DNA from: Lachnospiraceae bacterium
Lineage (GTDB): Bacteria; Bacillota_A; Clostridia; Lachnospirales; Lachnospiraceae
Direction: 5' to 3'
NCBI GenBank assembly: GCA_009911175.1
Contig: QXWX01000104.1
Span: forward strand, 1-23,557
DNA length: 23,557 bases
Shown: positions 1-7,663 of the stretch, in pieces
How positions within the stretch are numbered: position 1 is the first letter of the stretch
How the letters are laid out: every line of letters begins with the position of its first letter
Program-made: the position numbers and the translations under genes
Notes under the pieces: generated by a model
Database searches by the model: none
What the model was told of the DNA's origin: nothing
What the model saw: the letters and a program-made list of their open reading frames with translations, nothing else

Positions 1-32
1 ATGAAGCATGATTGATGCAGGGAACACCACAA

Positions 33-46
33 AAATTAGTTTATTA
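33..46 (-). repeat. 14-bp direct repeat, copy 2, at the truncation point of the FkbM gene
   Basis: An exact copy of the 14 bases at 1134-1121 begins with the base after the TAG that ends the truncated FkbM frame. Its position at the point where the FkbM domain is lost suggests a recombination or deletion junction, but the repeat is AT-rich and short, so chance is a real alternative. Bases 1-32 contain nothing I can assign. Confidence 0.45.
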
Positions 47-619
47 CTAAAAAAATGATTGAGACGCTACACTAGATCCATTTACTGTCATAACGGATGC
101 CTCTCCTTGATTAAAATCATATGTTGACAAATCAATTTTGCTTTTTCCGCAAATATTACTAATTGCATAGGGTTCTATGATAATGTTATCATATAAATCA
201 GCAGTATGTTTAAGAATTTTTCGTGTTTCTTTAACCGGTTCAAAAGCATATACTTTTCCTTTTCTGGCCTTTGACGCTGCAACAGCAGAAAAAAGTCCAA
301 AATTAGCTCCAATGTCAAAAACGACATCATTTTCCTCTACTGTTATACCTGCAAAATCATATGGACCCTCCCCAAATTCAATCCTTTCTAAAGGTTCCTC
401 AATAATATCCATAAAGATATCAGCGCTCTCACACATAAATAGGCTTGGATTTACCGCAAAGGATTGATAATCTAGTTTTATGCCACGATATTTTATTATA
501 TGATGCTCTATAGCTGCTTCCAATGCAGTTACAAGTATTTCCAAAACATAGATTCTATAATTCCTCTGAAATATACTTGAACAGATATAAAATAAATTTT
601 TTGCTTCTTTTTTATACAT
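47..619 (-). pseudogene. FkbM-family methyltransferase domain, truncated, out of frame with the preceding Rossmann ORF
   Basis: FkbM enzymes are SAM-dependent O-methyltransferases found in many polysaccharide and natural-product clusters. Read from the ATG at 619 this gives 190 residues, with the SAM-binding loop FDIGANFG at about 101-108 and the FEP acidic strand at about 126-128. The domain should continue with a second half carrying an (I/V)DxEG motif, but the frame stops at TAG (47-49) just after a run of seven T, so that half is missing. The reading frame is open upstream only to 703 and has no strong ribosome site of its own; a G-rich GAGGGGGG lies 13 bases before the ATG. It overlaps the Rossmann ORF by about 90 bases in the -1 frame, so the two were probably one fused protein. 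I consider it a decaying gene; a frameshifted or re-initiated product remains possible. The family call is firm, the functional status is not. Confidence 0.7.
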
Positions 620-1035
620 TGCGGGCGAAATCCCCCCTCTGCACATAAAAGCAATTTTTCCAAAGGAAGAGATTCTCGCATCAATGGAATTTCTATAATT
701 CCATTAGAGATAATTCTGTCATACACTATAATTTTCTTTGGCTCAATCCCCAAATCAAGTAGTTGCTGTTTTATTTCTCTCCGTCTTCCTGCGAAAATAA
801 CAATATATTCAAAATTATATTTTTGGAAATGTTCTGGATTATCAATGTATATATCGTATGGTATATATACTTTACTTCCATCTACATACTGGTATCCCTT
901 TTTTACTAAATGGCCTGCTTTATTTTTGTCATTATCAAAAAAAACACTGACACTAACATTCTGCTTTAGTTCACGTGCTGCAAGCGCAATACATCGTCCA
1001 CTGCCTCCAAATACTGCTATATTAATTTTATTCAT
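529..1035 (-). CDS. Rossmann-fold domain protein, probable N-terminal half of a Rossmann-FkbM methyltransferase
   Basis: This 168-residue ORF starts with INIAVFGGSGR at residues 4-14, a Gly-rich nucleotide-binding turn, followed by a beta-alpha pattern ending in KKIIVYD near residue 105. It resembles the C-terminal domains of the glycosyltransferases at 5772-7649 and 9961-11397 and the stand-alone proteins at 11.4, 15.3 and 17.6 kb, although its first motif is less typical. The start is supported by AGAAGGAGG seven bases upstream. After about residue 138 the sequence becomes Lys-rich and loses family character, while the -1 frame picks up an FkbM domain, so the last 25 or so residues are probably not selected. 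It lies about 100 bases after the aminotransferase, one of the largest gaps in the window. Its ligand is unknown; sensing or positioning a sugar-related substrate for the methyltransferase is only a guess. Confidence 0.65.
   Translation of the reverse strand: MNKINIAVFGGSGRCIALAARELKQNVSVSVFFDNDKNKAGHLVKKGYQYVDGSKVYIPYDIYIDNPEHFQKYNFEYIVIFAGRRREIKQQLLDLGIEPKKIIVYDRIISNGIIEIPLMRESLPLEKLLLCAEGGFRPQCIKKKQKIYFISVQVYFRGIIESMFWKYL
607..637 (-). promoter_or_regulatory. Candidate -1 frameshift region with two in-phase slippery heptamers
   Basis: In the frame of the Rossmann ORF the minus strand reads GAG GGG GGA at 639-631 and ATA AAA AAG at 615-607. Both match X_XXY_YYZ (G_GGG_GGA and A_AAA_AAG) in the correct phase, and a -1 slip at either one enters the FkbM frame. 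A_AAA_AAG is the slippery heptamer known from Escherichia coli dnaX. A purine-rich GAGGGGGG lies about 18 bases before the second heptamer, farther than the roughly 10 bases in dnaX. I see no strong stem-loop downstream, where the sequence is AT-rich. Loss of one G from an ancestral seven-G run, or of one A from the A run, would give the same picture. Confidence 0.35.
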
Positions 1036-1120
1036 GATAACCTCCTTCTGCTACCAAGCTGATAGCACAAATAGTAATAAAAGTCTTCCGGTTCTGCACT
1101 TTTTCGATTGTTTAGTAAGG

Positions 1121-1134
1121 AAATTAGTTTATTA
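1121..1134 (-). repeat. 14-bp direct repeat, copy 1, 3' flank of the aminotransferase gene
   Basis: The minus strand reads TAATAAACTAATTT here, eight bases after the TAA stop of the HisC-like gene. The same 14 bases occur at 46-33 immediately after the TAG stop of the truncated FkbM gene. AG(T) precedes both copies. The rest of this gap (1036-1141) holds the ribosome site of the Rossmann ORF and a 5-bp TGCTA/TAGCA inverted pair at 1049-1067; no terminator or clear promoter is visible. Confidence 0.5.
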
Positions 1135-1141
1135 ACTTTTA

Positions 1142-2194
1142 TTAGCTTTCGACCTTAACAAATGTCTCCCAAAATTTTTTCATACAAACTACGGAGCCTG
1201 TGGATACTCGTACCCAACCTTCGAGGATTCCCTTGCTATAATCTCTGACCCAGACATTGTTCCTTTTTAATTCTTCCACAATAATTCTGGAATCCCTCTT
1301 TGGTAAAAACAGAACATAATTCCCTTCCAACACCATAGTCTGATACCCTGCATTTTTAAGCTTTTCTGCGATCCACATACGCCCTGTACGTTCCACCTCA
1401 ATAAGATGGTCGATAAGCTGCCGATTACGGATTACCTCCTGTGCAAACAAAACGGCAATATTATTTACATTAAATGTAGATTCTGCTTTCTCTATATATC
1501 CGATCAATTCAGCATTTCCGGAAACATATCCAATCCTAAGCCCAGCCATGGAAAATAGTTTTGAAAATGTGCGGAGGACGAGCAAATTATCATACTCTTT
1601 AACCAATGGCATAAATGTAGGCGCATAATAATAATGATATGCCTCATCAATTACCACGATTGCTCTAATCTTTTTTGCGTGTTCTAAAATTTCCCTGACA
1701 TCCTTCTCGCTATATGTATATCCAATCGGGCTATTCGGGTTGAGCAAAATAATGATTCCCGTATCCGGATCAATTGCCTGCAGGATATCCTCGGCGTTAA
1801 TCGTAAAATCCTTTTTATATCCCACCACCTCATGCTCCATACCGAACATGCTGGCATAGACTCCGTACATTTCAAAAGTGGGGGTCACCGTTAAAAGTTT
1901 TTTGCCCTGTTGCCCGAAGCATTGGAATATCAAACGCATGGCCTCATCGGAACCGGCGGTGACTGAAATATTTCGATACATCAATCCGTTCTGTTCTGCC
2001 AATAGCTCCATTAGCCTGTCCTTTTCCGGATAGGTCGCAATATACTCCGGAGTGATCTTGGACAGTACAGAGTCAACAACCTCCCAAGGTAGCCCCTCCG
2101 GGTTCTCATTCATGTCTAGGCGCAATACACTTGCCCTTTCATCATGGAATTTTATGCGGTATAAATCTTTTATATTTTCATTTACATAATACAT
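1142..2194 (-). CDS. HisC-like PLP-dependent aminotransferase
   Basis: This is a 350-residue fold-type I aminotransferase close in layout to histidinol-phosphate aminotransferase. Visible landmarks are DMNENPEG near the N-terminus (27-34), NPNSPIG at 152-158, the cofactor-binding DEAY at 183-186, the Schiff-base lysine K212 in TFSKLFSMAGLR, and a C-terminal substrate-binding GWVRVSTG. AAGAGGG lies seven bases before the ATG. It sits in a cluster with a cytidylyltransferase and LicD instead of with histidine genes, so a role in histidine synthesis is unlikely. In Campylobacter capsule loci HisC-like enzymes make serinol phosphate or ethanolamine phosphate precursors; here I infer, without proof, that it makes or releases an amino-bearing phospho-alcohol or an amino sugar for the glycan. 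The family call is secure, the substrate unknown. Confidence 0.85.
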   Translation of the reverse strand: MYYVNENIKDLYRIKFHDERASVLRLDMNENPEGLPWEVVDSVLSKITPEYIATYPEKDRLMELLAEQNGLMYRNISVTAGSDEAMRLIFQCFGQQGKKLLTVTPTFEMYGVYASMFGMEHEVVGYKKDFTINAEDILQAIDPDTGIIILLNPNSPIGYTYSEKDVREILEHAKKIRAIVVIDEAYHYYYAPTFMPLVKEYDNLLVLRTFSKLFSMAGLRIGYVSGNAELIGYIEKAESTFNVNNIAVLFAQEVIRNRQLIDHLIEVERTGRMWIAEKLKNAGYQTMVLEGNYVLFLPKRDSRIIVEELKRNNVWVRDYSKGILEGWVRVSTGSVVCMKKFWETFVKVES

Positions 2195-2231
2195 ATATAT
2201 CCCTCTTGAACCTGTTCAGTTTTTACGTTTC

Positions 2232-2272
2232 GCTACCACACCAGCTGTATACGGTATATCCCAGCCCGTAGC
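2232..2272 (-). other. Nested inverted repeat in the gap upstream of the aminotransferase
   Basis: The 88-base gap 2195-2282 is the longest in this half of the window. It contains GCTAC (2232-2236) paired with GTAGC (2268-2272), and inside that GCTGTATA (2244-2251) facing TATA (2255-2258) and CAGC (2262-2265) around a three-base CGG loop with a TCC bulge. No U-run follows on the transcribed strand, so it is not a standard terminator. It may be an mRNA stability or processing element between the methyltransferase and aminotransferase genes. Confidence 0.35.
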
Positions 2273-2282
2273 TAGAATTCTT

Positions 2283-3035
2283 TTATCTTTCTAAGATCGT
2301 GTACCACCGGTCAGTTTCACTATACTCTTTTTCCTTATTCAGGTGGGGGAGCAACCCCTGCTCTATGATCTGAAAACCAGCATCCAGCCAGCTTTTATAA
2401 ATCTGATTATACTCGGTCTCCGTACGATAGATCACGTCATAATCCGTCTTCAATGCTTCGGAATAAAATTCATTCAGAGTGAGCCGTTCTGTCAGGGCAA
2501 TGGTTTCTGTAAAATAAACCCGGACATGTGCGTCCATTTTCTCTAGGAGCTGTTCCATTCCTTTCAATAGGTCTTTATCATTTATATACATCATGATTCC
2601 GCAGATCCATAGCCGATTGAAATTACTAGGCCCCCCTGTCTCAGGCAGTGCGCAGAACTCTTCAAAACTATAATTCAGGAAATCATACTTCCTGTTCGGA
2701 AAATGGTTCCTTTCACTGGCGCATTTCACCATTTCTAGTGACAAGTCTGTCCCACAATAATAGCCGCATTTGGGGATCAGAGTCTCGGCCCAACGTCCCA
2801 TTCCACAGCCGATATCCAGAACACGGCAGGTTTCATCTATTTGCATTTTCGGAAGAATATTTTCTTTTTCAAAGGAATCCCATGCCAATGCATATTCCGG
2901 GTTCTGGTCGCCCAAAAGTACAGAGACATATGGGTTATTCATATTTTTTATTTTCCTTGCCCTGTTGTTGTAAAAATCTTTTGTATGCTTCGTGTTAATG
3001 TTTACTGTTTTCCCATAGATACGGTTTCCATCCAT
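2283..3035 (-). CDS. SAM-dependent class I methyltransferase
   Basis: The gene encodes about 250 residues with the SAM motif VLDIGCGMGRWAE at about 92-104, followed by GTDLS (motif II) and a C-terminal half with few conserved landmarks. The family includes Ubi/methyltransf-11-type enzymes that methylate small metabolites or sugars. Two in-frame ATGs are possible. The first, at 3047, lies directly on the AGAAAGG ribosome site; the one at 3035 is spaced about 12 bases from it, so I prefer 3035. It follows the SDR gene with almost no gap and precedes the HisC-like aminotransferase, which suggests it modifies the product of the same LicD/CDP module, for example an N-methylation of an amino-alcohol or an O-methylation. 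The acceptor cannot be read from the sequence. Confidence 0.8.
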   Translation of the reverse strand: MDGNRIYGKTVNINTKHTKDFYNNRARKIKNMNNPYVSVLLGDQNPEYALAWDSFEKENILPKMQIDETCRVLDIGCGMGRWAETLIPKCGYYCGTDLSLEMVKCASERNHFPNRKYDFLNYSFEEFCALPETGGPSNFNRLWICGIMMYINDKDLLKGMEQLLEKMDAHVRVYFTETIALTERLTLNEFYSEALKTDYDVIYRTETEYNQIYKSWLDAGFQIIEQGLLPHLNKEKEYSETDRWYTILER

Positions 3036-3052
3036 ATATGCTACCATCCTTT

Positions 3053-4111
3053 CTAAAGTTCCATATCAAAACTGCCCAGTGTCCGCTCAAGCCCTTCTTT
3101 CAACGATATCTTTGGCTCCCATCCTAGCTTTCGGAGCTTTGTCGTATCCAATCCGACTCGTTTATACCTGCAATACCCGCTTTGATCAGAATCATTAGCG
3201 AAAATTAACCGAAGATTTTTTTCAGGTACCATGTTAGCTAGTATCTGTGCTACATCCCGGATCATATAGGTTTCTGTCTCATTGGCTACATTATAGGCTT
3301 GATTTTGTTTATCACCCAGCATTATGAGGAATATAGCGGCAACGGCATCCGTTACATAGCAGAATGCCCTTTCGGATAGGCCGTTGCTTTTCATCAGGAT
3401 ATCCCTCCCATGGACTACATCGGCTATGAAATCAGACATTACCCGTCCGTCTTTTTCAATCCCCATTCCCGGGCCGTATGCGTGCGCGATGCGTACGACC
3501 TGGAATGGGATCTGGTACATTTCGTTATAACTCCGCAGTAACTGTTCGGCCATGCGTTTGCTTTCCGGATAGCAGGAACGTGCATCCAGAGGGTCAAGTA
3601 GCCCCATATCATATTCTTTGATCCATTCTTTTCCCCTTACTTCTCCATAAACTTCCCTTGTAGACGTATATAAAAGGCTGTGTACCTTCTTATGCTTTGC
3701 AAGCTCAAGCACCTGCCTGGTGCCTTCCGTATTCGCCCGAATGATCCCCACCGGGTCATGCTTGATAGCATAAGGACTGGATGCCCCTGCGGCATGGACA
3801 ATGTAGTCAACCGCACCTTCCACCCAGATGTTATCGTTGACATCCTGAAGCAAAAGGGAGAAATTCGGGTCAGAGAGGAACCCATCAAATTGCTTTTTCA
3901 CTTTTTCAGAATTACGGACAAGCGCAATCACATGAATATTTAAATTCCTTTTTTTATTAAGGTACATCAATGCGCCTAGGGTGTAATAAGCCAGCATTCC
4001 CCCGGCACCAGTAATAAACACTGTTTTATCTTCCAGCTTTTCAAATGGGATATTTTCCCTTCCTGTCAGTTCCTGTAGGTCACTCTGCATGATACTGCTC
4101 GAATACAGCAT
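3053..4111 (-). CDS. Extended SDR (NAD-dependent epimerase/dehydratase/reductase family)
   Basis: This 352-residue protein has an extended short-chain dehydrogenase layout: dinucleotide loop TGAGGMLAYY at 34-43 (the usual GxxGxxG with the last Gly replaced), HAAGASSP at about 106-113, TSTREVYG at 149-156, and the catalytic pair Y181/K185 in YPESKR. It looks most like UDP-glucuronate decarboxylase or dTDP-glucose dehydratase relatives. Its start follows GGAGGGG and lies two bases from the stop of the cytidylyltransferase gene. Pairing of an IspD-like cytidylyltransferase with an SDR is known from pneumococcal capsule types that make CDP-alditols (the abp and mnp gene pairs), so it may reduce a sugar phosphate or CDP-sugar. 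A sugar-nucleotide epimerase or dehydratase role is the alternative. Confidence 0.8.
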   Translation of the reverse strand: MLYSSSIMQSDLQELTGRENIPFEKLEDKTVFITGAGGMLAYYTLGALMYLNKKRNLNIHVIALVRNSEKVKKQFDGFLSDPNFSLLLQDVNDNIWVEGAVDYIVHAAGASSPYAIKHDPVGIIRANTEGTRQVLELAKHKKVHSLLYTSTREVYGEVRGKEWIKEYDMGLLDPLDARSCYPESKRMAEQLLRSYNEMYQIPFQVVRIAHAYGPGMGIEKDGRVMSDFIADVVHGRDILMKSNGLSERAFCYVTDAVAAIFLIMLGDKQNQAYNVANETETYMIRDVAQILANMVPEKNLRLIFANDSDQSGYCRYKRVGLDTTKLRKLGWEPKISLKEGLERTLGSFDMEL

Positions 4112-4113
4112 TC

Positions 4114-4848
4114 TTACCCCTCCACACCATAAATCTGGGTATTTTCCCTGGCATCCAGTAACGCCCTCATTGTATAAAAATCTTCCGGCGAAGTAATCTT
4201 AATATTTTCTTTTGGTCCGTCTACCAAAAACATTTGATGCCCATAATGCTGCATCAATGTACAAGAATCAATATAATTCTGTACTCCTTCTTGCAACGCA
4301 CGGTCGTGTGCATGCAGGATGTCCCTCAGGAAAAAACTCTGGGGAGCCCTTGCCAGTCTGGAATTTTTTCTTTCCGGCACATCCACGATCTCGTTATCTT
4401 CATTTACCACTAAGATGGTCTCTGTCACAGTAACCGTGGTGATCGCGGAACCATGATCCTTTACGCTCCGGATATTTTCAGTAATGACCTTTTCATTGAC
4501 CAGTGGCCTGACCCCGTCATGGATTAGTACAATAGTGTCCCGGTATGCCCCCGCCTCCAGTTGTTCTGCCGCTTTTAAGCCATGGTAGATAGAAAGCTGT
4601 CCTGTCTCCCCACCTGGTACAATCTTTCTTACTTTGGAAAGCTGGTATTGTGATATGAGAGTTTTTAAATAATTGATCCAGCCTGGCACACAGGCAACCA
4701 AGATTGCATCAATCTCCGGATGCTTTTCAAATACTTCCAAAGTATGGACAATAATCGGTTTTCCCCACATTTCCAGAAATTGCTTGGGTTTCACTTTACT
4801 ATTCATCCGTTTTCCAACACCACCAGCAAAGATCACTGCAATGTTCAT
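4114..4848 (-). CDS. IspD/TarI-like cytidylyltransferase
   Basis: The 244-residue protein transfers CMP from CTP to a phosphorylated alcohol, by family. The N-terminal signature FAGGVGKRMNSKVKPKQFL (7-25) gives the CTP-binding loop with K13, R14 and K22; IHDGVRPLV at 109-117 and NIKITSPEDF near residue 215 match the IspD/TarI pattern. IspD itself makes CDP-methylerythritol for isoprenoids, while TarI makes CDP-ribitol for teichoic acid. The setting, overlapping the LicD gene by ATGA and followed by an SDR, methyltransferase and aminotransferase, argues for a CDP-alditol or CDP-amino-alditol used as LicD donor rather than isoprenoid synthesis. No TarJ-type alcohol dehydrogenase is next to it, so CDP-ribitol is not certain. 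Annotation pipelines often call such proteins IspD. Confidence 0.85.
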   Translation of the reverse strand: MNIAVIFAGGVGKRMNSKVKPKQFLEMWGKPIIVHTLEVFEKHPEIDAILVACVPGWINYLKTLISQYQLSKVRKIVPGGETGQLSIYHGLKAAEQLEAGAYRDTIVLIHDGVRPLVNEKVITENIRSVKDHGSAITTVTVTETILVVNEDNEIVDVPERKNSRLARAPQSFFLRDILHAHDRALQEGVQNYIDSCTLMQHYGHQMFLVDGPKENIKITSPEDFYTMRALLDARENTQIYGVEG

Positions 4849-5732
4849 ATATGGTACCTCAGATTTTCTTTTTTATAACGTTCCTGGATTTCTTCCAATG
4901 TGATATCAAACAATTCTATCTTGCTTGGCGGTGCGGGACCCACCCGTTGTTCCACTGGCGGGAGCTGCATGTAATCCCCGTAAGACAGGCGGAGAAAATT
5001 GTCATAATCGGATAATCCCTGAAACAACATCCCCTCAAACTCATATTGCCGGAATCCAGCGTAACAGCTTGCCGGCATGCCATACTTGCATGTTGGCCCC
5101 GGGTTCGGGCACATAGTATGACATACAAGCTCCGTGGGCTTCCGGTTCGCCGCCGCCGCCATCCTATTCCGTACTGCGAAGGCGCTATTACGCGGAATCT
5201 TGAAAAGGAGCCCATACCAGCCCCTTAAAAGAGCTGTAGGTGCCGCTTTTTTTCCCAATTCGGAATACAAGACCTTCCTGATACAATAGTTCACCCCGTA
5301 ATAGACCCTTCTCAGAAGATATTGATCCGGAACATTATCCAATGGGAAGATATCGATACAGACACCTGTCTTATACCTCATATGCTCTTGACCTACCCGA
5401 ATAAACTCTGTCCCCTTTCGGCGCAGTTTTGCATATCCCCACCTGTAGTCCGGGTCTGTCCGGTACTCTTGGAGAAAAAACCTTTCCGTATCCAGATCTT
5501 TTTTGCAGGCACGATAAAACTTAGCGTATTCATGCCTTGACATCACAATGTCTGCATCATCATCCCATGGTATGAAACCCTTGTGTCGGACGGCCCCCAG
5601 TAACGTCCCGCCATCCAGGGTATACTGTATGTGGTTTTTCCGACAGATGCGATCCACCTCTACGATCATTTCCAACTCGATCAACTGTAGCATACGAAGC
5701 TGATCAGGTGTTAATTTTACAATCTCTCCCAT
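4845..5732 (-). CDS. LicD-family phosphotransferase
   Basis: LicD proteins move a phospho-alcohol (phosphocholine in pneumococcus and Haemophilus, other phospho-groups elsewhere) from a CDP donor to a glycan. The 295-residue protein shows the defining block: YTLDGGTLLGAVRHKGFIPW at 37-56 followed by an Asp cluster DDDAD at 57-61, with IDIFPLDNVP further on. One position in the cluster is Ala where LicD commonly has Ile (DDDID), a mild change. The C-terminal part has the usual FEGMLF and YGDYMQLPP segments. The gene is the first of the left-hand module and overlaps the cytidylyltransferase start by four bases, which strongly suggests that the enzyme uses that CDP product. It is more GC-rich than the RgpF-like gene upstream. 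The start has a modest AGGAAAG about 14 bases upstream. Confidence 0.9.
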   Translation of the reverse strand: MGEIVKLTPDQLRMLQLIELEMIVEVDRICRKNHIQYTLDGGTLLGAVRHKGFIPWDDDADIVMSRHEYAKFYRACKKDLDTERFFLQEYRTDPDYRWGYAKLRRKGTEFIRVGQEHMRYKTGVCIDIFPLDNVPDQYLLRRVYYGVNYCIRKVLYSELGKKAAPTALLRGWYGLLFKIPRNSAFAVRNRMAAAANRKPTELVCHTMCPNPGPTCKYGMPASCYAGFRQYEFEGMLFQGLSDYDNFLRLSYGDYMQLPPVEQRVGPAPPSKIELFDITLEEIQERYKKENLRYHI

Positions 5733-5771
5733 ATGTTTATTCTCGCTTTCCTGCGAATCAACTCTATCAAA

Positions 5772-7649
5772 TTATGTATCTAATAAATAAATGTTTTTAA
5801 ATCCCTTTTGACGTAATTGCTGCATAATTTCTGCTTGAAATTTCTTGTTGGCAACCGCGACCACAATTCCTGCATATAATTCCGGCTCTCCAAGCTTTGA
5901 TAACTGATATACTGGATGCCCATACTTTTCCATTAAATCCGGTTGGTCATCAGATATGATAAAGCCAGAAAAATGGTATCCTTTTTTTATAATTAAACTT
6001 GCTGCCCGACCGCCATTTTCTCCTGCTCCATATACGTAAATTTGAGGAAACTTCTCACAAAATAAAAGCATAGTGCCATCCAGATAACTCCCGAAATCTT
6101 CGAATTCATACCTATTTTTCGTATGCTTTATAATTTGCCGTAACATTTCATCCATATTGGTATATGCCATGGAAGCATATGAGTTTTTCATTCCGACTGC
6201 TGTATAATACCCCATTCGCTGTGCAGTTTTCGCAAAGTCATCTCGAAGTTTTTCAACAAATACGGCGGACGGCTCACTAGCGAAGGCTATTACTTTATTC
6301 TTCAACCTTTGAAATATATCTTTTCGGCACCATAGCGCCATACAGTATCTTAATTTTACATTTGTTTCATTTCCAAAGTCTGCTCCATAAATTCCACATG
6401 GAGCTAATAGAACTCCCAGACGACTATTTTCAGAAAATAATTTGACAATTTCTGCTGTATAAGTATCTTTTCCGGCCAGATTTCCCCACTGCTCTTCAAC
6501 TGCGGAATATTTGTGGAGATCTGTCTCCGTGCCATCTGCATGTTTTATGTCTGCTAAGCAAAGAGCATATTCCCACTCCGCTTCCATTCCGAATAATTTG
6601 TCAATTATTTTCTCAGCATTTTTTTCTTGTATAGTTTGTCCTTCAATGACCTTCATATGTGTTTTTAATAGCTGGATATAGTGCTTTTGCTGTATGGTCA
6701 GCGGTTCATTCGCGCAGACAAATGCAATTGTTTTATCTCTGTTTACTATGTTTGACACAAAATTGTCAGAAATTATGTAGTTCAGATTTAATGCTCTCCG
6801 TATATCATTTACATCATAAAGTCGGAGAAGGTTTTCCCATATCATATCTATAGGATAGTTGGTGTTCTTTTTTATAAACAGAAACGCCTTTGATGTATCA
6901 TTTCCCAATTCTCCGGGATTTGCTGTTAGATGCTTTGATATAAAGTTTTTCTTTTTTATAAATGGACATCCATAATCTTTGATTAGTTGATAAGCAATAT
7001 AATAATATTGTATAAAATTATCCTCAGGATTCTTGGCATCATATTCTATTGCATGTACATATGTATCCCATGAAAAACCGGCTTGTTCCATGGCAGATGT
7101 AAAATATTTTTCGTGCCTGTTTAATACATCTGAAAAGAGCCAGTTTGTTGAATCAAACTGATTCCAATAATCTTGGAATGTGTCACTTTGAAATATTTTT
7201 TTCCGGAACCCCATAAAATATGATTGAATATATGCCGGAAGTTTTTGCGAACTAGAAGAATAATAGTCTATATATTCTTGATGGCACGTAACCCCCCAGA
7301 AATCACATTTTTTTTTATCCATTTCAGCAAACATTTTGTTTATTGGATATAACGGCCCATAGAAAGTATCATTAATAAGAAGTAATTCATCATAATTTTT
7401 TAAAGCTTCCCAGCCTATATATGTAGTCATAGCAAGTTTATATGCCATTGCATCAAAACCCGCGTTTTCACGGATAAATATATCATTCGAAAATTGTTCT
7501 AAGTGTTTTCTTCCAATCGAAGATAATTTGCCATTACATACAATAACAAGTTTCTTAAGATGTGCAATTAATGCTGATAAAAAAAAATCGATATATGTGT
7601 CAACGATTCCTTCTTTGTCGTAAAACACAAAAATTCCAATCCGTTTCAT
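5772..7649 (-). CDS. RgpF-like (rhamnan synthesis F) glycosyltransferase with C-terminal Rossmann domain
   Basis: This large protein of about 625 residues opens with the RgpF pattern: KRIGIFVFYDKEGIVD at 2-17, an IRENAGFDAMAYKLAM segment, LLINDTFYGPLYP, and DFWGVTCHQE. A middle segment has LGVLLAPCGIYGADFGN, the second conserved RgpF block. The last 85 or so residues form a separate Rossmann domain starting IYVYGAGENGGRAA. RgpF adds side-chain or linking sugars in streptococcal rhamnan. An in-frame TTG lies at 7685 inside the end of the epimerase gene, but the ATG at 7649 has AGCAGGAC seven bases upstream and lies 14 bases after the epimerase stop, so I chose 7649. There is no signal peptide or membrane segment. 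The tail domain matches the recurring Rossmann family of this window. Confidence 0.85.
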   Translation of the reverse strand: MKRIGIFVFYDKEGIVDTYIDFFLSALIAHLKKLVIVCNGKLSSIGRKHLEQFSNDIFIRENAGFDAMAYKLAMTTYIGWEALKNYDELLLINDTFYGPLYPINKMFAEMDKKKCDFWGVTCHQEYIDYYSSSSQKLPAYIQSYFMGFRKKIFQSDTFQDYWNQFDSTNWLFSDVLNRHEKYFTSAMEQAGFSWDTYVHAIEYDAKNPEDNFIQYYYIAYQLIKDYGCPFIKKKNFISKHLTANPGELGNDTSKAFLFIKKNTNYPIDMIWENLLRLYDVNDIRRALNLNYIISDNFVSNIVNRDKTIAFVCANEPLTIQQKHYIQLLKTHMKVIEGQTIQEKNAEKIIDKLFGMEAEWEYALCLADIKHADGTETDLHKYSAVEEQWGNLAGKDTYTAEIVKLFSENSRLGVLLAPCGIYGADFGNETNVKLRYCMALWCRKDIFQRLKNKVIAFASEPSAVFVEKLRDDFAKTAQRMGYYTAVGMKNSYASMAYTNMDEMLRQIIKHTKNRYEFEDFGSYLDGTMLLFCEKFPQIYVYGAGENGGRAASLIIKKGYHFSGFIISDDQPDLMEKYGHPVYQLSKLGEPELYAGIVVAVANKKFQAEIMQQLRQKGFKNIYLLDT

Positions 7650-7663
7650 ATTTTTGTCCTGCT

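Noticed and set aside
177..467. Plus-strand open frames such as this one and many others across the window
   Set aside because: They lie antisense to recognisable minus-strand genes, lack ribosome sites and encode no family motifs; they are mirror frames of real genes.
632..637. Six-G run as a phase-variation tract
   Set aside because: Six bases is short for slipped-strand switching and no repeat-number evidence is available; I kept it only as part of the frameshift observation.
5142..5160. CGCCGCCGCC-like triplet repeat
   Set aside because: It is inside the LicD reading frame and simply encodes an Ala-rich stretch (AAAANR).
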